Below, piece after piece: positions 26,670-35,656 of a stretch of DNA of 64,000 nucleotides (position 1 is its first letter; every line of letters begins with the position of its first letter). This DNA comes from Alcaligenaceae bacterium. GTDB lineage: Bacteria; Pseudomonadota; Gammaproteobacteria; Burkholderiales; Burkholderiaceae_B. The stretch covers positions 1 to 64,000 of the forward strand of contig JACCEP010000004.1 of NCBI GenBank assembly GCA_013416395.1, in the 5' to 3' direction. The position numbers were made by a program, and so were the translations under genes. Below the pieces are notes generated by a model. The model saw only the letters and a program-made list of their open reading frames with translations. It made no database searches and was not told the DNA's origin.

Positions 26670-26682
26670 ATATATGATATAT
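26670..26682. promoter_or_regulatory. Probable GntR operator upstream of livK
   Basis: ATATATGATATAT lies 66-78 bases before the livK start. Its exact reverse complement occurs at 27605-27617, upstream of both the gntR and aroE-like genes. An AT-rich near-palindrome of this size fits a FadR-type GntR dimer site. The identity is seen; the binding protein is inferred. Confidence 0.55.
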
Positions 26683-26814
26683 GTTGTTGAAAGCGAAAAC
26701 GCCTCCGTGCCATTCTAATTATCAGGGGTCATTGGCGAATCAGTGATTTCCCTAGCTGCGGGAAATGAGTGACTCGCAGGTGTGCGGATGGGGCAGTTGT
26801 TTTGGCTGAAGGTA

Positions 26815-27531
26815 TTAAGGAGTAAGTTTTTTTCTAAGCCCGGGCATGATCTGAGCCTGCTCTTTTTCACGTTCGGCGAGCCAGTCGATCATGATTGTGC
26901 TGCCCCATAAGATGTCAGCCTGTATGGCTTTGGCGGCCGCCTCGGAGTCGCGTGCCCTCAGGGCATCAAGCACGGCCTGGTGCCGGTGCTGCCCACCCGA
27001 GTAATCAAGCCCGGAGGTTTTGACATGAAATATTTTCAGAATGGGGCCGGTAATAACCCAAAAAGACTCGACCGTACTGATCAGCATGGGCATACGGCTG
27101 GCTTCGAGGATGGCAAAATGAAATTTTCGGTTTAGATAGCTGGCACGTTTTGGGTTGAGGGCGGTAAGGCTGACAAATTCGGCTTGCAGGGCAGTCAGAT
27201 CATCGAGTTCTTTAGGCGTTATTTTTTGTGCAGCTTCGGCTGCGCCCATGCCTTCCAGAGGGAGTCGTATTTTTTGAATCTCGGCCAGTCGCTCAGAATT
27301 GAGAAAAGGCACATAGACGGCGGTGGCTGCCTGCATTTCAAGGCCCTGCTCACTGATCAGGCGAAAAATGGCTTCGCGAACCGGTGTAATGGACACGTCC
27401 ATTTCTCGCGCGAGCTCGCCTATGATAAGACGTTCGCCAGGCTCATACTGCCCGTTGATAAGCGCTTCGCGTATCTGGGTATATACCTTTACCGAGAGGT
27501 TTTCTTTTTTTACGGGCTTGAGACTGGACAT
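26815..27531 (-). CDS. GntR-family regulator (FCD domain) of the liv operon
   Basis: 238 residues: winged helix QYEPGERLIIGELAREMDVS and TPVREAIFRLISEQGLE, then an FCD domain with the metal-ligand histidines (NRKFHFAILEASR; GGQHRHQAVLDALRARD). The upstream 13-mer at 27605 and the matching one before livK suggest that it controls both. It lies between livK (same strand) and the divergent aroE-like gene, the usual place for a dedicated catabolic regulator. Confidence 0.9.
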   Translation of the reverse strand: MSSLKPVKKENLSVKVYTQIREALINGQYEPGERLIIGELAREMDVSITPVREAIFRLISEQGLEMQAATAVYVPFLNSERLAEIQKIRLPLEGMGAAEAAQKITPKELDDLTALQAEFVSLTALNPKRASYLNRKFHFAILEASRMPMLISTVESFWVITGPILKIFHVKTSGLDYSGGQHRHQAVLDALRARDSEAAAKAIQADILWGSTIMIDWLAEREKEQAQIMPGLRKKLTP

Positions 27532-27604
27532 GGCAGGTTGGTCATAGGGAAGATAGCGCAGATTCTATCCGCATGTAGCCATTTTGCAATCAACGCAGTG
27601 TATT

Positions 27605-27617
27605 ATATATCATATAT
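27605..27617. promoter_or_regulatory. Probable GntR operator between gntR and the aroE-like gene
   Basis: ATATATCATATAT, the reverse complement of the site before livK, lies in the divergent promoter region 74 bases before gntR and 111 before the aroE-like start. It is suited to autoregulation and control of the divergent gene. Confidence 0.55.
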
Positions 27618-27727
27618 CTTTAAAGGCGCGGGTGGTTTATCTAGTGCTCAAGCTGGCAGTACACGGAGTGATCAACACAGGTTATGTACGCTGACAAATT
27701 ATTAAATCGGGATATGGAAAGCAGATC

Positions 27728-28531
27728 ATGAAAGAAATTACAGGCGAAACAAAGCTGTTCGGAATTTTGGCTGATCCTATACATCACGTGAAAACGCCAC
27801 AGCGCATGAACGAGTATTTTGCTCGTGCCAGCTACGATGGTGTGTTGGTGCCGTTCCATGCGCGTTCAGACAACCTGGCTTCGGTGGTAAATGGTTTGAA
27901 GCAGCTGGAAAACCTGGTTGGCTTGATCGTCACGGTGCCCCATAAAACCGCCATTCTTGGCCTCTGCGATGGCGCTTCTGACGTCGCCAAAAAAATTGGT
28001 GCTGCCAATATTGTTCGCCGTGAAGCAAACGGGCGGTTAACCGCCCATATGCTGGATGGCGAGGGGTTTGTACGCGGTCTGCAGTCTTGCGGGCACGAAG
28101 TTAAAGGCAAGACGGCCTACATGGCAGGGGCAGGTGGCGCAGCCAATGCGATTGCGTTTGCACTGGTGCAGTACGGTGTAAGCAGCCTGACGATTGCCAA
28201 TCGAACCACCGCCAAAGCTCAAGACCTGATGCAACGCGTTCTCGACCTCTACCCTCAGGCCCGTATCAACATTGGTACCCACAACCCTTCGGATCACGAC
28301 ATCGTCGTCAATGCCACGTCTTTGGGCTTGAACGAGGGCGATGCCTTGCCCATGGACACGTCGGCGCTAACGCCAGATCAACTGGTTTGCGAAATTATCA
28401 TGCAACCCAAAGACACGGCCTTGTTAATCGCTGCTCAAGAACGCGGTTGCCGGGTGCATTACGGCGCGCCTATGCTTGCCAGCCAGATTGAACTGATGGC
28501 GGAGTTTCTTGGCGTCACCGCTGCCCGGTAA
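27728..28531 (+). CDS. AroE-like (shikimate dehydrogenase family) NADP oxidoreductase
   Basis: 267 residues with both AroE domains. The catalytic Lys73 (VTVPHK), Asn94 (GAANIV) and Asp110 (MLDGEGF) match Lys65, Asn86 and Asp102 of E. coli AroE. The NADP loop (AGAGGAANAI, ANRTT) is present. The N-terminal loop that holds the shikimate carboxylate, normally HSxSP, reads HHVKTP, so both serines are replaced. The protein is therefore probably a catabolic dehydrogenase for a related polyol or hydroxy acid and not the biosynthetic AroE. It starts the plus-strand set with the GMC oxidoreductase and is divergent from gntR. Confidence 0.88.
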   Translation: MKEITGETKLFGILADPIHHVKTPQRMNEYFARASYDGVLVPFHARSDNLASVVNGLKQLENLVGLIVTVPHKTAILGLCDGASDVAKKIGAANIVRREANGRLTAHMLDGEGFVRGLQSCGHEVKGKTAYMAGAGGAANAIAFALVQYGVSSLTIANRTTAKAQDLMQRVLDLYPQARINIGTHNPSDHDIVVNATSLGLNEGDALPMDTSALTPDQLVCEIIMQPKDTALLIAAQERGCRVHYGAPMLASQIELMAEFLGVTAAR

Positions 28532-28578
28532 TTCACGCTTATGTCCGGCGGCGTATGCGTATTCAACGAGAACCAGTC

Positions 28579-30174
28579 ATGGCTGATTACGACTTCATCA
28601 TTGTTGGTGGCGGTACTGCTGGCTGCATTCTTGCCAACCGTCTGACCGACAGCGGTCAGTACCGTGTTTTGTTGCTGGAAGCGGGGGCGGATGCCTCGTC
28701 GATGTGGATTCCCATCCCGGCGGGCTTTAGCAAATTGATGACCAACCCCCGATTCAACTGGGGGTTTGAAACCGAGCCGGAAGACAACGTGTATGGCCGC
28801 ACGATCGCCGTGCCGCGTGGCAAGGGCCTGGGCGGTTCGTCATTGATTAATGGCATGATTTACGTACGCGGCCAGGCTGAAGACTACGACGCCTGGCAGC
28901 AGGCTGGTGCAACGGGCTGGGCCTATCGCGACGTAGAGCCTTATTTTCGCAAGCTAGAGTGTTACCCGCAGGGAAGCGATCGGCGCGGCAAGAAGGGGCC
29001 CATGCATCTGGAGCAGGTCGCCGAGCGATTTCCTATCGCCGATGCCTTTTTGAAGGCCGCTGTGCAAGACGGGCAGCCCTACAACGATGACTATAACGAT
29101 CAGGATCAGGAAGGGTTTGGGTACTATCAGGTTCTTCAACATAAAGGCCGCCGCTGGAGTATTGCCGAAGGCTATCTGAAACCTGCGCGAACACGCAAAA
29201 ATCTGACGATTCAATCTGGCGCTCATGTGGTGCGTCTTGTGTTCGAAGGTAAGCGCTGCATGGGCGTGGTCTACCTTAAAGACGGGCGCGAGGTTACGGC
29301 AAGAGCCCAGCGTGAAACACTTGTGTGCTTGGGTACGGTGCAATCGCCGCAATTGCTTGAATTATCTGGGGTGGGGCGTCCTCAGCTACTGCAAGAGCAT
29401 GGCATATCGGTGGTCCACGAGCTGAAAGGCGTGGGTGAAAACTACATTGAGCATTTCGCCACGCGTATGAACTGGCGGGTAAAGAACACCATCACGCTAA
29501 ATGAGATGTCCCGCGGGCTAATGCTGGCGGGCCAGGTGGCCAGGTATTATCTGCAAAAGACCGGCATCCTAACCTTAGGAACAGGGCTGGTTCACGGTTT
29601 TGTAAAAACATCGCCAACGCTCGCAACCCCAGACGTACAGTATTTTTTTGTACATGCCAGTTATGCAAATGCGGCCAATCGAGTGCTGGACAAAGAGCCG
29701 GGCATGACGATAGGTGTGGCGCAGTTGCGGCCCGAGTCGCGTGGCACCATACATATCAAATCAGCCGACCCCCACCGGGCGCCCGCTATCCGACCTAATT
29801 TTCTGGATGCGCAGGTTGATCAGCAGTCGCTGGTTAAAGGTATGCAAATAGCACGTCGTATCGTGCAACAGCCTGCGCTGCAGCACTATATTGCGCACGA
29901 GACCAACCCGGGCAATAGCGTTAACAATTTCGACGAATGGCTGGACTTTGCACGCCATACGGGGCAGACCATTTATCATCCTATAGGCACGTGTCGCATG
30001 GGTGTGCATGACGATGCCGTCACCGATCCTCGCTTGCGCGTACGTGGCATTGACGGGTTGCGCGTCGTGGATGCATCGGTGATGCCGTTGATGGTGTCGG
30101 GCAATACACAGGCCGCTGTCATGATGGTGGCAGAAAAGGGTGCCGACATGATTTTGCAAGATACCAAGGCTTGA
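28579..30174 (+). CDS. GMC-family FAD oxidoreductase (choline dehydrogenase-like)
   Basis: 531 residues from MADYDFIIVGGGTAGCILANR at 28579; an earlier in-frame start at 28555 is less likely because the FAD motif belongs near the N-terminus. GMC signature 1 (GRTIAVPRGKGLGGSSLING) and the C-terminal HPIGTCRMG and GNTQAAVMMVAEKGADMI, with the active-site His and Asn, are intact. Such enzymes oxidise primary or secondary alcohols and pass electrons to quinone. The gene follows the aroE-like gene by 47 bases. The substrate is unknown. Confidence 0.9.
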   Translation: MADYDFIIVGGGTAGCILANRLTDSGQYRVLLLEAGADASSMWIPIPAGFSKLMTNPRFNWGFETEPEDNVYGRTIAVPRGKGLGGSSLINGMIYVRGQAEDYDAWQQAGATGWAYRDVEPYFRKLECYPQGSDRRGKKGPMHLEQVAERFPIADAFLKAAVQDGQPYNDDYNDQDQEGFGYYQVLQHKGRRWSIAEGYLKPARTRKNLTIQSGAHVVRLVFEGKRCMGVVYLKDGREVTARAQRETLVCLGTVQSPQLLELSGVGRPQLLQEHGISVVHELKGVGENYIEHFATRMNWRVKNTITLNEMSRGLMLAGQVARYYLQKTGILTLGTGLVHGFVKTSPTLATPDVQYFFVHASYANAANRVLDKEPGMTIGVAQLRPESRGTIHIKSADPHRAPAIRPNFLDAQVDQQSLVKGMQIARRIVQQPALQHYIAHETNPGNSVNNFDEWLDFARHTGQTIYHPIGTCRMGVHDDAVTDPRLRVRGIDGLRVVDASVMPLMVSGNTQAAVMMVAEKGADMILQDTKA

Positions 30175-30205
30175 TCGCCTCGTATTACGCCTGCAAACAA
30201 CACCG

Positions 30206-30931
30206 TTACAAGGCGGGTTGTGCCATATAGGTGCTTAGCCGTGCCGCCGCGTTGCGCAGATGGGATTCTGCCGCTTTGGCAGCTGCGTCTGGATCGCGCG
30301 CTTCGATTGCCCGAACAATGGCCCTGTGTTCTTCTTGCACGTGCTCGACCAGATTATGGTGATACTGCGCCGTGTTGCTGCGGGCCTTGCGGATGAGGCG
30401 CCGGATATGTTGTTCCAGGTATTCGTTAAAAGTGATCAGGTGCGGGTTATGGGTGGCATCGACAATGGCCTGATGAAAGGCATAGTCTTCCGCGTCGCCG
30501 AGTTGGTCGTGCACAATGGCATACTCCATGCCCACGAGCGCTTGCTTAATTTGTTTAAGGTTGTCAGGCGTATGCCGCAATGCAGCCAGCCGGGCCGCAG
30601 TCACTTCTATAGCGCTGAGTAACTCAATAACGTGACCCACGTCTTCGACGTCGTCCAGGCGCGTAGGGTCGAGCCGAAATGTTTGCCGTGCACCCCGTTC
30701 ATTGACGAATACCCCGCGCCCCTGCTGCGAGCTGACCAAACCGTCAGATTTCAGTTGCGATACGGCTTCGCGCACCACCGAACGGCTAACAGAAAACTGC
30801 TCGCACAGCCGCTTTTCGCTGGGCAGCTTGTCGCCGGGCTGAAGATGGCGTTGCTCGATCTCTTGCGTCAGCCACATGACGATGGGTGTGGTCAGTGACT
30901 GCGTGGGCGAAGGCGTTTGTGTGTCATCCAT
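30206..30931 (-). CDS. GntR-family regulator (FCD domain), second of the island
   Basis: 241 residues: winged helix LQPGDKLPSEKRLCEQFSVS and VVREAVSQLKSDGLVSSQQG, then an FCD domain (AEDYAFHQAIVDATHNPHL, EEHRAIVRAIEARD). It is in line with the SDR gene upstream (59 bases apart). A paired TTGTCTGATAA-type site at 31872-31901, before the divergent SDR-E1-E2-E3 operon, is its likely target. Confidence 0.9.
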   Translation of the reverse strand: MDDTQTPSPTQSLTTPIVMWLTQEIEQRHLQPGDKLPSEKRLCEQFSVSRSVVREAVSQLKSDGLVSSQQGRGVFVNERGARQTFRLDPTRLDDVEDVGHVIELLSAIEVTAARLAALRHTPDNLKQIKQALVGMEYAIVHDQLGDAEDYAFHQAIVDATHNPHLITFNEYLEQHIRRLIRKARSNTAQYHHNLVEHVQEEHRAIVRAIEARDPDAAAKAAESHLRNAAARLSTYMAQPAL

Positions 30932-30989
30932 AGGGTGTGCCTGGTTTGGAGGGTTGGCTTAGTATTGGCAAAATCTGAACACGAGTTAC

Positions 30990-31727
30990 CTAGACGATGT
31001 ACAGCCCGCCATTTACGTGCAGCGTTTCGCCATTAACAAAACTGGCCAGGTCGGAACATAAAAACATAATGACATTAGCCACTTCGTCGGCAGTGCCAAA
31101 GCGTTTGAGTGGTGTGCTGTCGAGCAAGGCCTGGCCTTTTTGCTGCAACAGGCTAGACGCCATGGGGGTGTCAATAATGCCAGGCGACACAATATTGACG
31201 CGGGTTTTTGGTGCAAGCTCAAGAGCAAGGCTTTTGCTCAGGCTGGTTACCGCGCCTTTGGATGCCGAATAGTGTGCATGCGAATAGCTACCGCGATGGC
31301 CGGCCATGGATGCAAGGTTCACGATTGAACTGTTGTCGGCGAGGTGGGGAATGACTGCTCGACACATATAAAAAGTGCCGTCCAGATTAATACTCATAAG
31401 CCTACGCCATTCAGCATCGGTCATGTCGGCGACCATTTTCTCGGGATAGATGCCTGCTGAATGAACCAGGTGGTGTATTTTGCCGTAGCGTGCCGCAACG
31501 TCGTGTGCAGTCTGTTCGCATGATTGAGCGTCTGACACATCGGTGGTGTGAATGCTGACCCGAGCATTACCTTTGGCAAGTTTCTTGTGTACGGCGTTGA
31601 GTGCTTCTAGGTTGACATCACTTAACGCCACATTGGCACCCAGCGCGAGCACTTTAGAGGCAAGGGCCTGACCAATGCCGCCGGCGGCGCCTGTGATAAG
31701 AATGGTTTTATCAGCAAAAGAAATCAT
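30990..31727 (-). CDS. Short-chain dehydrogenase/reductase
   Basis: 245 residues: TGAAGGIGQA cofactor motif, LSDVN after strand two (Asp, suggesting NAD), HSAGIYP in the NAG position, and the catalytic Ser with YSASK (NLASMAGHRGSYSHAHYSASK). It ends GGLYIV. Transcribed with the second gntR and divergent from the operon starting at 32099. Three SDR genes lie in this island, implying stepwise oxidation of several hydroxyls or handling of stereoisomers. Confidence 0.9.
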   Translation of the reverse strand: MISFADKTILITGAAGGIGQALASKVLALGANVALSDVNLEALNAVHKKLAKGNARVSIHTTDVSDAQSCEQTAHDVAARYGKIHHLVHSAGIYPEKMVADMTDAEWRRLMSINLDGTFYMCRAVIPHLADNSSIVNLASMAGHRGSYSHAHYSASKGAVTSLSKSLALELAPKTRVNIVSPGIIDTPMASSLLQQKGQALLDSTPLKRFGTADEVANVIMFLCSDLASFVNGETLHVNGGLYIV

Positions 31728-31830
31728 GATTTTTTCATACTGAGGTTAACCCCTAGATGTTCCATGTTATTGATTTTAAAAAATAAATATCTATAAAACT
31801 AAAATTTTTGACGATACCTGCTACGGGGCT

Positions 31831-31859
31831 TTGACACGCATTTTAGGCGCGCGTAGAAT
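31831..31859 (+). promoter_or_regulatory. Sigma70-type promoter of the SDR-E1-E2-E3 operon
   Basis: TTGACA at 31831-31836 and TAGAAT at 31854-31859 are separated by 17 bases, a near-consensus promoter reading toward the operon. The rest of the 31728-32098 intergenic region holds the operator described next and no supported gene. Confidence 0.75.
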
Positions 31860-31871
31860 TTTGCTGCAACT

Positions 31872-31901
31872 TGTCTGATAAGTTTTAAATGTTATCAGAC
31901 A
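31872..31901. promoter_or_regulatory. Inverted-repeat operator downstream of the promoter
   Basis: TGTCTGATAA and TTATCAGACA are perfect 10-bp arms around a 10-base spacer. The repeat covers about +6 to +36 relative to the expected transcription start, where a bound repressor would block RNA polymerase. Each arm resembles a FadR/GntR half-site (GT-N3-AY). It could instead be an mRNA hairpin. Confidence 0.65.
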
Positions 31902-32098
31902 TCAATTGAAACCAGAAGGGCTGTGTGTAGCTGTGACCCGAGTTTTTTTGCCGTACAACGGTTCTGGAGACTTTGTAGTGCACTGTAAAAAATTAACACT
32001 GGCCTATTCGTCGTACGGGCATATGGCGAGGCCGTCTGCCCCCGCAAATCTAGAAAACGACCTGGTAAGTTTCAATGAATCAGGCACGGGTGGGTTGT

Positions 32099-32923
32099 AT
32101 GACTGACTCGCTTTCTGCAGACATGCTTGCGCGCCTTGCACAGGGCAAAACCTTTCAAGACCTTGCCAATAAAGTGGTGTTTATCACCGGCGCAGGCAGT
32201 GGTATTGGCCTGGCGATGGCGCGCGCGTTTGCGGCATGTGAAGCGCGTCTTGCATTGCTCGATATGGATGCGTCGGGCCTTGATCGGGCGGTCGCGTCGC
32301 TGCGTGCAGAATTCCCCGCTGTGCAGGTGCATGCGTGTGTGGCGGGCGTTACTGATGAAGCTGCCGTTAACGAAGCGTTTTCCGCAGCCCACGCAGCCTT
32401 TGGTTGTATCGATGTGCTGTTGAACAACGCCGGAATTTCCATGAATGTTCCCACCCTATCATTGACGGGGGAGCACTGGCGTAAAGCGATGGATGTCAAC
32501 GTCAATGGCGTCTTTTATTGTGCGCAGGCCGCAGGCCGTTATATGTCTGAGCAGGGGAGTGGCGTCATTCTGAACATGTCATCCATGTATGGCTTAGTTG
32601 CTGCGCCCGAACGTGCTGCCTACTGCACGAGCAAGGCTGCTGTGGCCATGCTGACCAAGGTGCTGGCAATCGAATGGGGCAAGCTGGGCATTCGGGTTAA
32701 TGCCATTGCACCCGGTTACGTGAAAACAGCGTTGGTGGATGATCTGGTCAAGGCTGGTCGTATGGACCTGGACGCGCTGACCAAGCGCACGCCCATAGGT
32801 CGTATGGGCGAACCGCATGAAATCGCAACGCTCGCCTTGTTCCTGGCCTCGGAGCACGCGTCGTTCATTAATGGCCATGCTGTGGTGGCCGACGGCGGAT
32901 GGTCCGCCTACAGCTATATCTGA
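32099..32923 (+). CDS. Short-chain dehydrogenase/reductase, first gene of the E1-E2-E3 operon
   Basis: 274 residues from MTDSLSADMLARLAQG at 32099; ATG at 32075 in the same frame is an alternative and neither has a strong ribosome site. Motifs: TGAGSGIGLA, LLDMD (NAD preference), NNAGIS, and the catalytic Ser and Tyr-x3-Lys in NMSSMYGLVAAPERAAYCTSK. It lies 34 bases before the fused E1 gene. It may make the 2-oxo or diketo compound that the dehydrogenase complex cleaves. Confidence 0.88.
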   Translation: MTDSLSADMLARLAQGKTFQDLANKVVFITGAGSGIGLAMARAFAACEARLALLDMDASGLDRAVASLRAEFPAVQVHACVAGVTDEAAVNEAFSAAHAAFGCIDVLLNNAGISMNVPTLSLTGEHWRKAMDVNVNGVFYCAQAAGRYMSEQGSGVILNMSSMYGLVAAPERAAYCTSKAAVAMLTKVLAIEWGKLGIRVNAIAPGYVKTALVDDLVKAGRMDLDALTKRTPIGRMGEPHEIATLALFLASEHASFINGHAVVADGGWSAYSYI

Positions 32924-32957
32924 ATTCACTTATTAGTCCGTTGGGGAGACCACTTGC

Positions 32958-35159
32958 ATGCCAAAAATTATCGACCTCGCTCCCGCATCCAGGTGGGTTG
33001 AGCTGCGTACGACAAAAAGCGACTGGAAAAAAGCTGACCCCAAGTTGTTGGGCACGCTACTGACGCATCTGCACCTCATACGGGCGTTTGAAGAAACGGT
33101 TGTTGAACTGGCACTGGACGGGCTCGTGCATGGGCCTGCCCACTCCAGTATTGGCCAGGAAGGTGCGGCCGCAGGATCAATCGTGTCGTTGACCACAGCA
33201 GACCAAATCAACGGTTCACACCGCGGTCATCATCAATTTCTAAGCAAGGCATTGGGCTATATCGCGCCTGGTGGTGTTGATCCAAAGCAGGCCCTGAGTG
33301 CAGAAGTTGATACGTTGTTGCAGCGTACGCTGGCAGAGATCATGGGCCTGTCGCAGGGCTTTTGTCGTGGTCGTGGCGGATCCATGCACTTGCGGTGGGC
33401 CGAGGCTGGGGTGTTGGGCACTAACGCCATCGTCGGTGGCGGTGTTCCGATGGCTGCAGGGGCGGCCTGGGCGCACAAGCACGCAAGCACGGATGCGGTA
33501 GCCGTCACTTACTTTGGTGATGGTGCGGTCAACATTGGTTCAGTGCTAGAAACCATGAACCTGGCTGCGGCCTGGAAACTGCCGTTGTGTTTCTTCATTG
33601 AGAACAACCTTTATGCGGTTGCCACCCATGTGGAAGAAGCAACCGCCGAGCCACGGCTTTCGGCACGCGGGCAGGCCTTTAATATTCCCAGCTGGAAAGT
33701 CGATGGCATGGACCCGCTGGCCGTGCACATGGCGATGGAGCAGGCGTTGCAGCACATGCGGGCCGGGCATGGCCCGGTGATTATCGAGGCTGATGTGTAC
33801 CGCTATTTCCATCAGAACGGAGGGTTTCCAGGCAGCGCGTTCGGGTATCGCAGTAAAGAAGAAGAGCAGGCCTGGCGTCAGCGTGACCCGCTCGACCTGA
33901 TGGGCGATCAGATGATGCAGCGTGGCCTGATTACCGCGAAAGAAATTTCTACATTGCGTGAGCGTTTGCAGGCTTCCATGAAGCAGGCAACTGCTGCGTT
34001 GACCGAGCCGGATCCGGACGGCAAGCGTGGCAAAAAGCGTATTCGCCCCGAGCTTTGGCCTCAGGCTGGCTTCCGTGACGTGGGCGTTCGCGGCGATTTA
34101 AGCGAACTGGAAGGCGCGCGCACAGAAGAAGAGGCAACGTACCAGGGCAAACTGGAAGACCGCAAGTTTATTGATGTGGTGGCGGACGTCATGGCGCGTC
34201 GTATGGAAACGGATGATGGTGTCATCGTATTGGGTGAGGATGTGCATCGTCTTAAAGGCGGCACCAATGGTGCAACCAGGGGGCTGAAAGATCGCTTTCC
34301 GGACCGTGTGCTGGGCACCCCCATTAGCGAGAATGCGTTTGTAGGACTGGGTGGTGGCATTGCGATGGACGGGCGCTATAAGCCGGTCGTCGAGTTTATG
34401 TACCCAGACTTTATGTGGGTGGCGGCTGACCAGGTTTTTAACCAGATTGCTAAGGCACGCCACATGTTTGGCGGCGACATCAACATGCCACTGGTGCTGC
34501 GCACCAAGGTGGCGATGGGTACCGGTTACGGCTCCCAGCACTCTATGGATCCGGTCGGCATTTTTGCCACGAGCCCAGGGTGGCGTATTGTGGCACCCAC
34601 CACACCCTTCGATTATGTGGGCATGATGAATGCGGCGCTGAAATTGAATGATCCTGTGCTGGTAATTGAACACGTAGATTTGTACGCCGCTAGCGGTCAG
34701 GCGCCGGTGGACGATCTGGATTATCAAACGCCTTTTGGCAAGGCTGCTGTGCGCCGAAGCGGCAACGACTTGACTGTATTGGGCTATCTTTCCATGGTCG
34801 GACATAGTCTGGAAGCGGTTGAGCAAACAGGTGTCGACGCCGAGGTTATTGATCTGCGCTGGCTCGATCGCGCCAGTATTGATTGGGAGACCATCGGTGC
34901 CAGCATACAGAAAACCAACAATGTGCTAATTGTCGAACAAGGGTCAAGCGGCACATCTTATGGCGCCTGGCTGTCGGATGAAATTCAGCGTCGCTATTTC
35001 GATTGGCTGGATCAGCCTGTGCAGCGGGTTACCGGCGGAGAGGCGTCGCCCAGTATCAGCAAAGTGCTTGAGCGGGCCGCATGCGCTCGTACCGAAGAAG
35101 TTGTTGAGGCCTTGAAAGAAACCATGCGCGCGCAGGGCATAACTGGCGAAAAAGTGTAA
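32958..35159 (+). CDS. Fused E1 (alpha-beta) of a 2-oxoacid/acetoin-type dehydrogenase complex
   Basis: 733 residues. The N-terminal half is the E1-alpha thiamine diphosphate fold (GRGGSMHLRWAEAGVLGTNA, then GDGAVNIGSVLETMNLAAAWKLP...NN, the GDG-N(x)-NN motif). The C-terminal half from about 400 is E1-beta (VIVLGEDVHRLKGGTNGATRGL, PISENAFVGLGGGIAMDG, MYPDFMWVAADQ). A charged linker joins them (about 350-395). In most alpha2-beta2 complexes these are two genes. E1 decarboxylates or cleaves its substrate and hands the acyl group to lipoyl-E2. Acetoin, 2-oxoacids or a related diketone are possible. Confidence 0.9.
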   Translation: MPKIIDLAPASRWVELRTTKSDWKKADPKLLGTLLTHLHLIRAFEETVVELALDGLVHGPAHSSIGQEGAAAGSIVSLTTADQINGSHRGHHQFLSKALGYIAPGGVDPKQALSAEVDTLLQRTLAEIMGLSQGFCRGRGGSMHLRWAEAGVLGTNAIVGGGVPMAAGAAWAHKHASTDAVAVTYFGDGAVNIGSVLETMNLAAAWKLPLCFFIENNLYAVATHVEEATAEPRLSARGQAFNIPSWKVDGMDPLAVHMAMEQALQHMRAGHGPVIIEADVYRYFHQNGGFPGSAFGYRSKEEEQAWRQRDPLDLMGDQMMQRGLITAKEISTLRERLQASMKQATAALTEPDPDGKRGKKRIRPELWPQAGFRDVGVRGDLSELEGARTEEEATYQGKLEDRKFIDVVADVMARRMETDDGVIVLGEDVHRLKGGTNGATRGLKDRFPDRVLGTPISENAFVGLGGGIAMDGRYKPVVEFMYPDFMWVAADQVFNQIAKARHMFGGDINMPLVLRTKVAMGTGYGSQHSMDPVGIFATSPGWRIVAPTTPFDYVGMMNAALKLNDPVLVIEHVDLYAASGQAPVDDLDYQTPFGKAAVRRSGNDLTVLGYLSMVGHSLEAVEQTGVDAEVIDLRWLDRASIDWETIGASIQKTNNVLIVEQGSSGTSYGAWLSDEIQRRYFDWLDQPVQRVTGGEASPSISKVLERAACARTEEVVEALKETMRAQGITGEKV

Positions 35160-35169
35160 GGAGAGCACA

Positions 35170-35655
35170 ATGACATTGAAAATGACAGCACCTCTAGAAG
35201 TGGGTATTGCCTGCCGTGACTTAGGCCGTTCGCGCCACTTCTATGAGCACATTTTGGGGCTAACTTTTATTAGCGAGCATAAGGTGCCTGCTGATAAGGC
35301 AGCACAATCGGGCCTTTCTGGTGGTGGTTACACCGTGGTGCGGCTGCAGACCTCGAACGGCGAGCGTATTAAGTTGCTGGCACCCGATACTGCACCGCCT
35401 GCGGCCGTACCCGCCACATTTATCCTGGATAAGCCAAACGCCGCCTACCTGACATTTATTATTGAAGATATTCACGGGGCTATTGCCCGTTTGTTGCAGG
35501 AAGGCACGGCGTTCATCAGCGGTGAAACGCCTGTCGAGGTTCGCCCAGGTGTACATCTGTCGTTTTGCCGCGACCCAGATGGAAACGTACTGGAGCTAGT
35601 TCAGTATGAAGACATCTCATCCTACCGCACAGACTTGCAGCAAAGGAATGGCTGA
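35170..35655 (+). CDS. VOC/glyoxalase-fold protein
   Basis: 161 residues with the vicinal-oxygen-chelate fold: two beta-alpha-beta3 halves starting LEVGIACRDLGRSRHFYEHILGL and YLTFIIEDIHGAIARLLQEG, ending FCRDPDGNVLELVQYE with the metal-ligand glutamate. It may isomerise, cleave or bind a substrate with adjacent oxygens. It lies between E1 (ten bases upstream) and E2, which starts just after its stop, so it very likely acts on the same substrate. Confidence 0.87.
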   Translation: MTLKMTAPLEVGIACRDLGRSRHFYEHILGLTFISEHKVPADKAAQSGLSGGGYTVVRLQTSNGERIKLLAPDTAPPAAVPATFILDKPNAAYLTFIIEDIHGAIARLLQEGTAFISGETPVEVRPGVHLSFCRDPDGNVLELVQYEDISSYRTDLQQRNG

Positions 35656-35656
35656 G

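Noticed and set aside
27728-28531. Biosynthetic shikimate dehydrogenase aroE
   Set aside because: The substrate loop serines are replaced and the gene lies in a GntR-controlled catabolic cluster.
31906-32106. 66-codon frame in the leader of the SDR-E1-E2-E3 operon
   Set aside because: It overlaps the SDR start, lacks a ribosome site and has no recognisable similarity.
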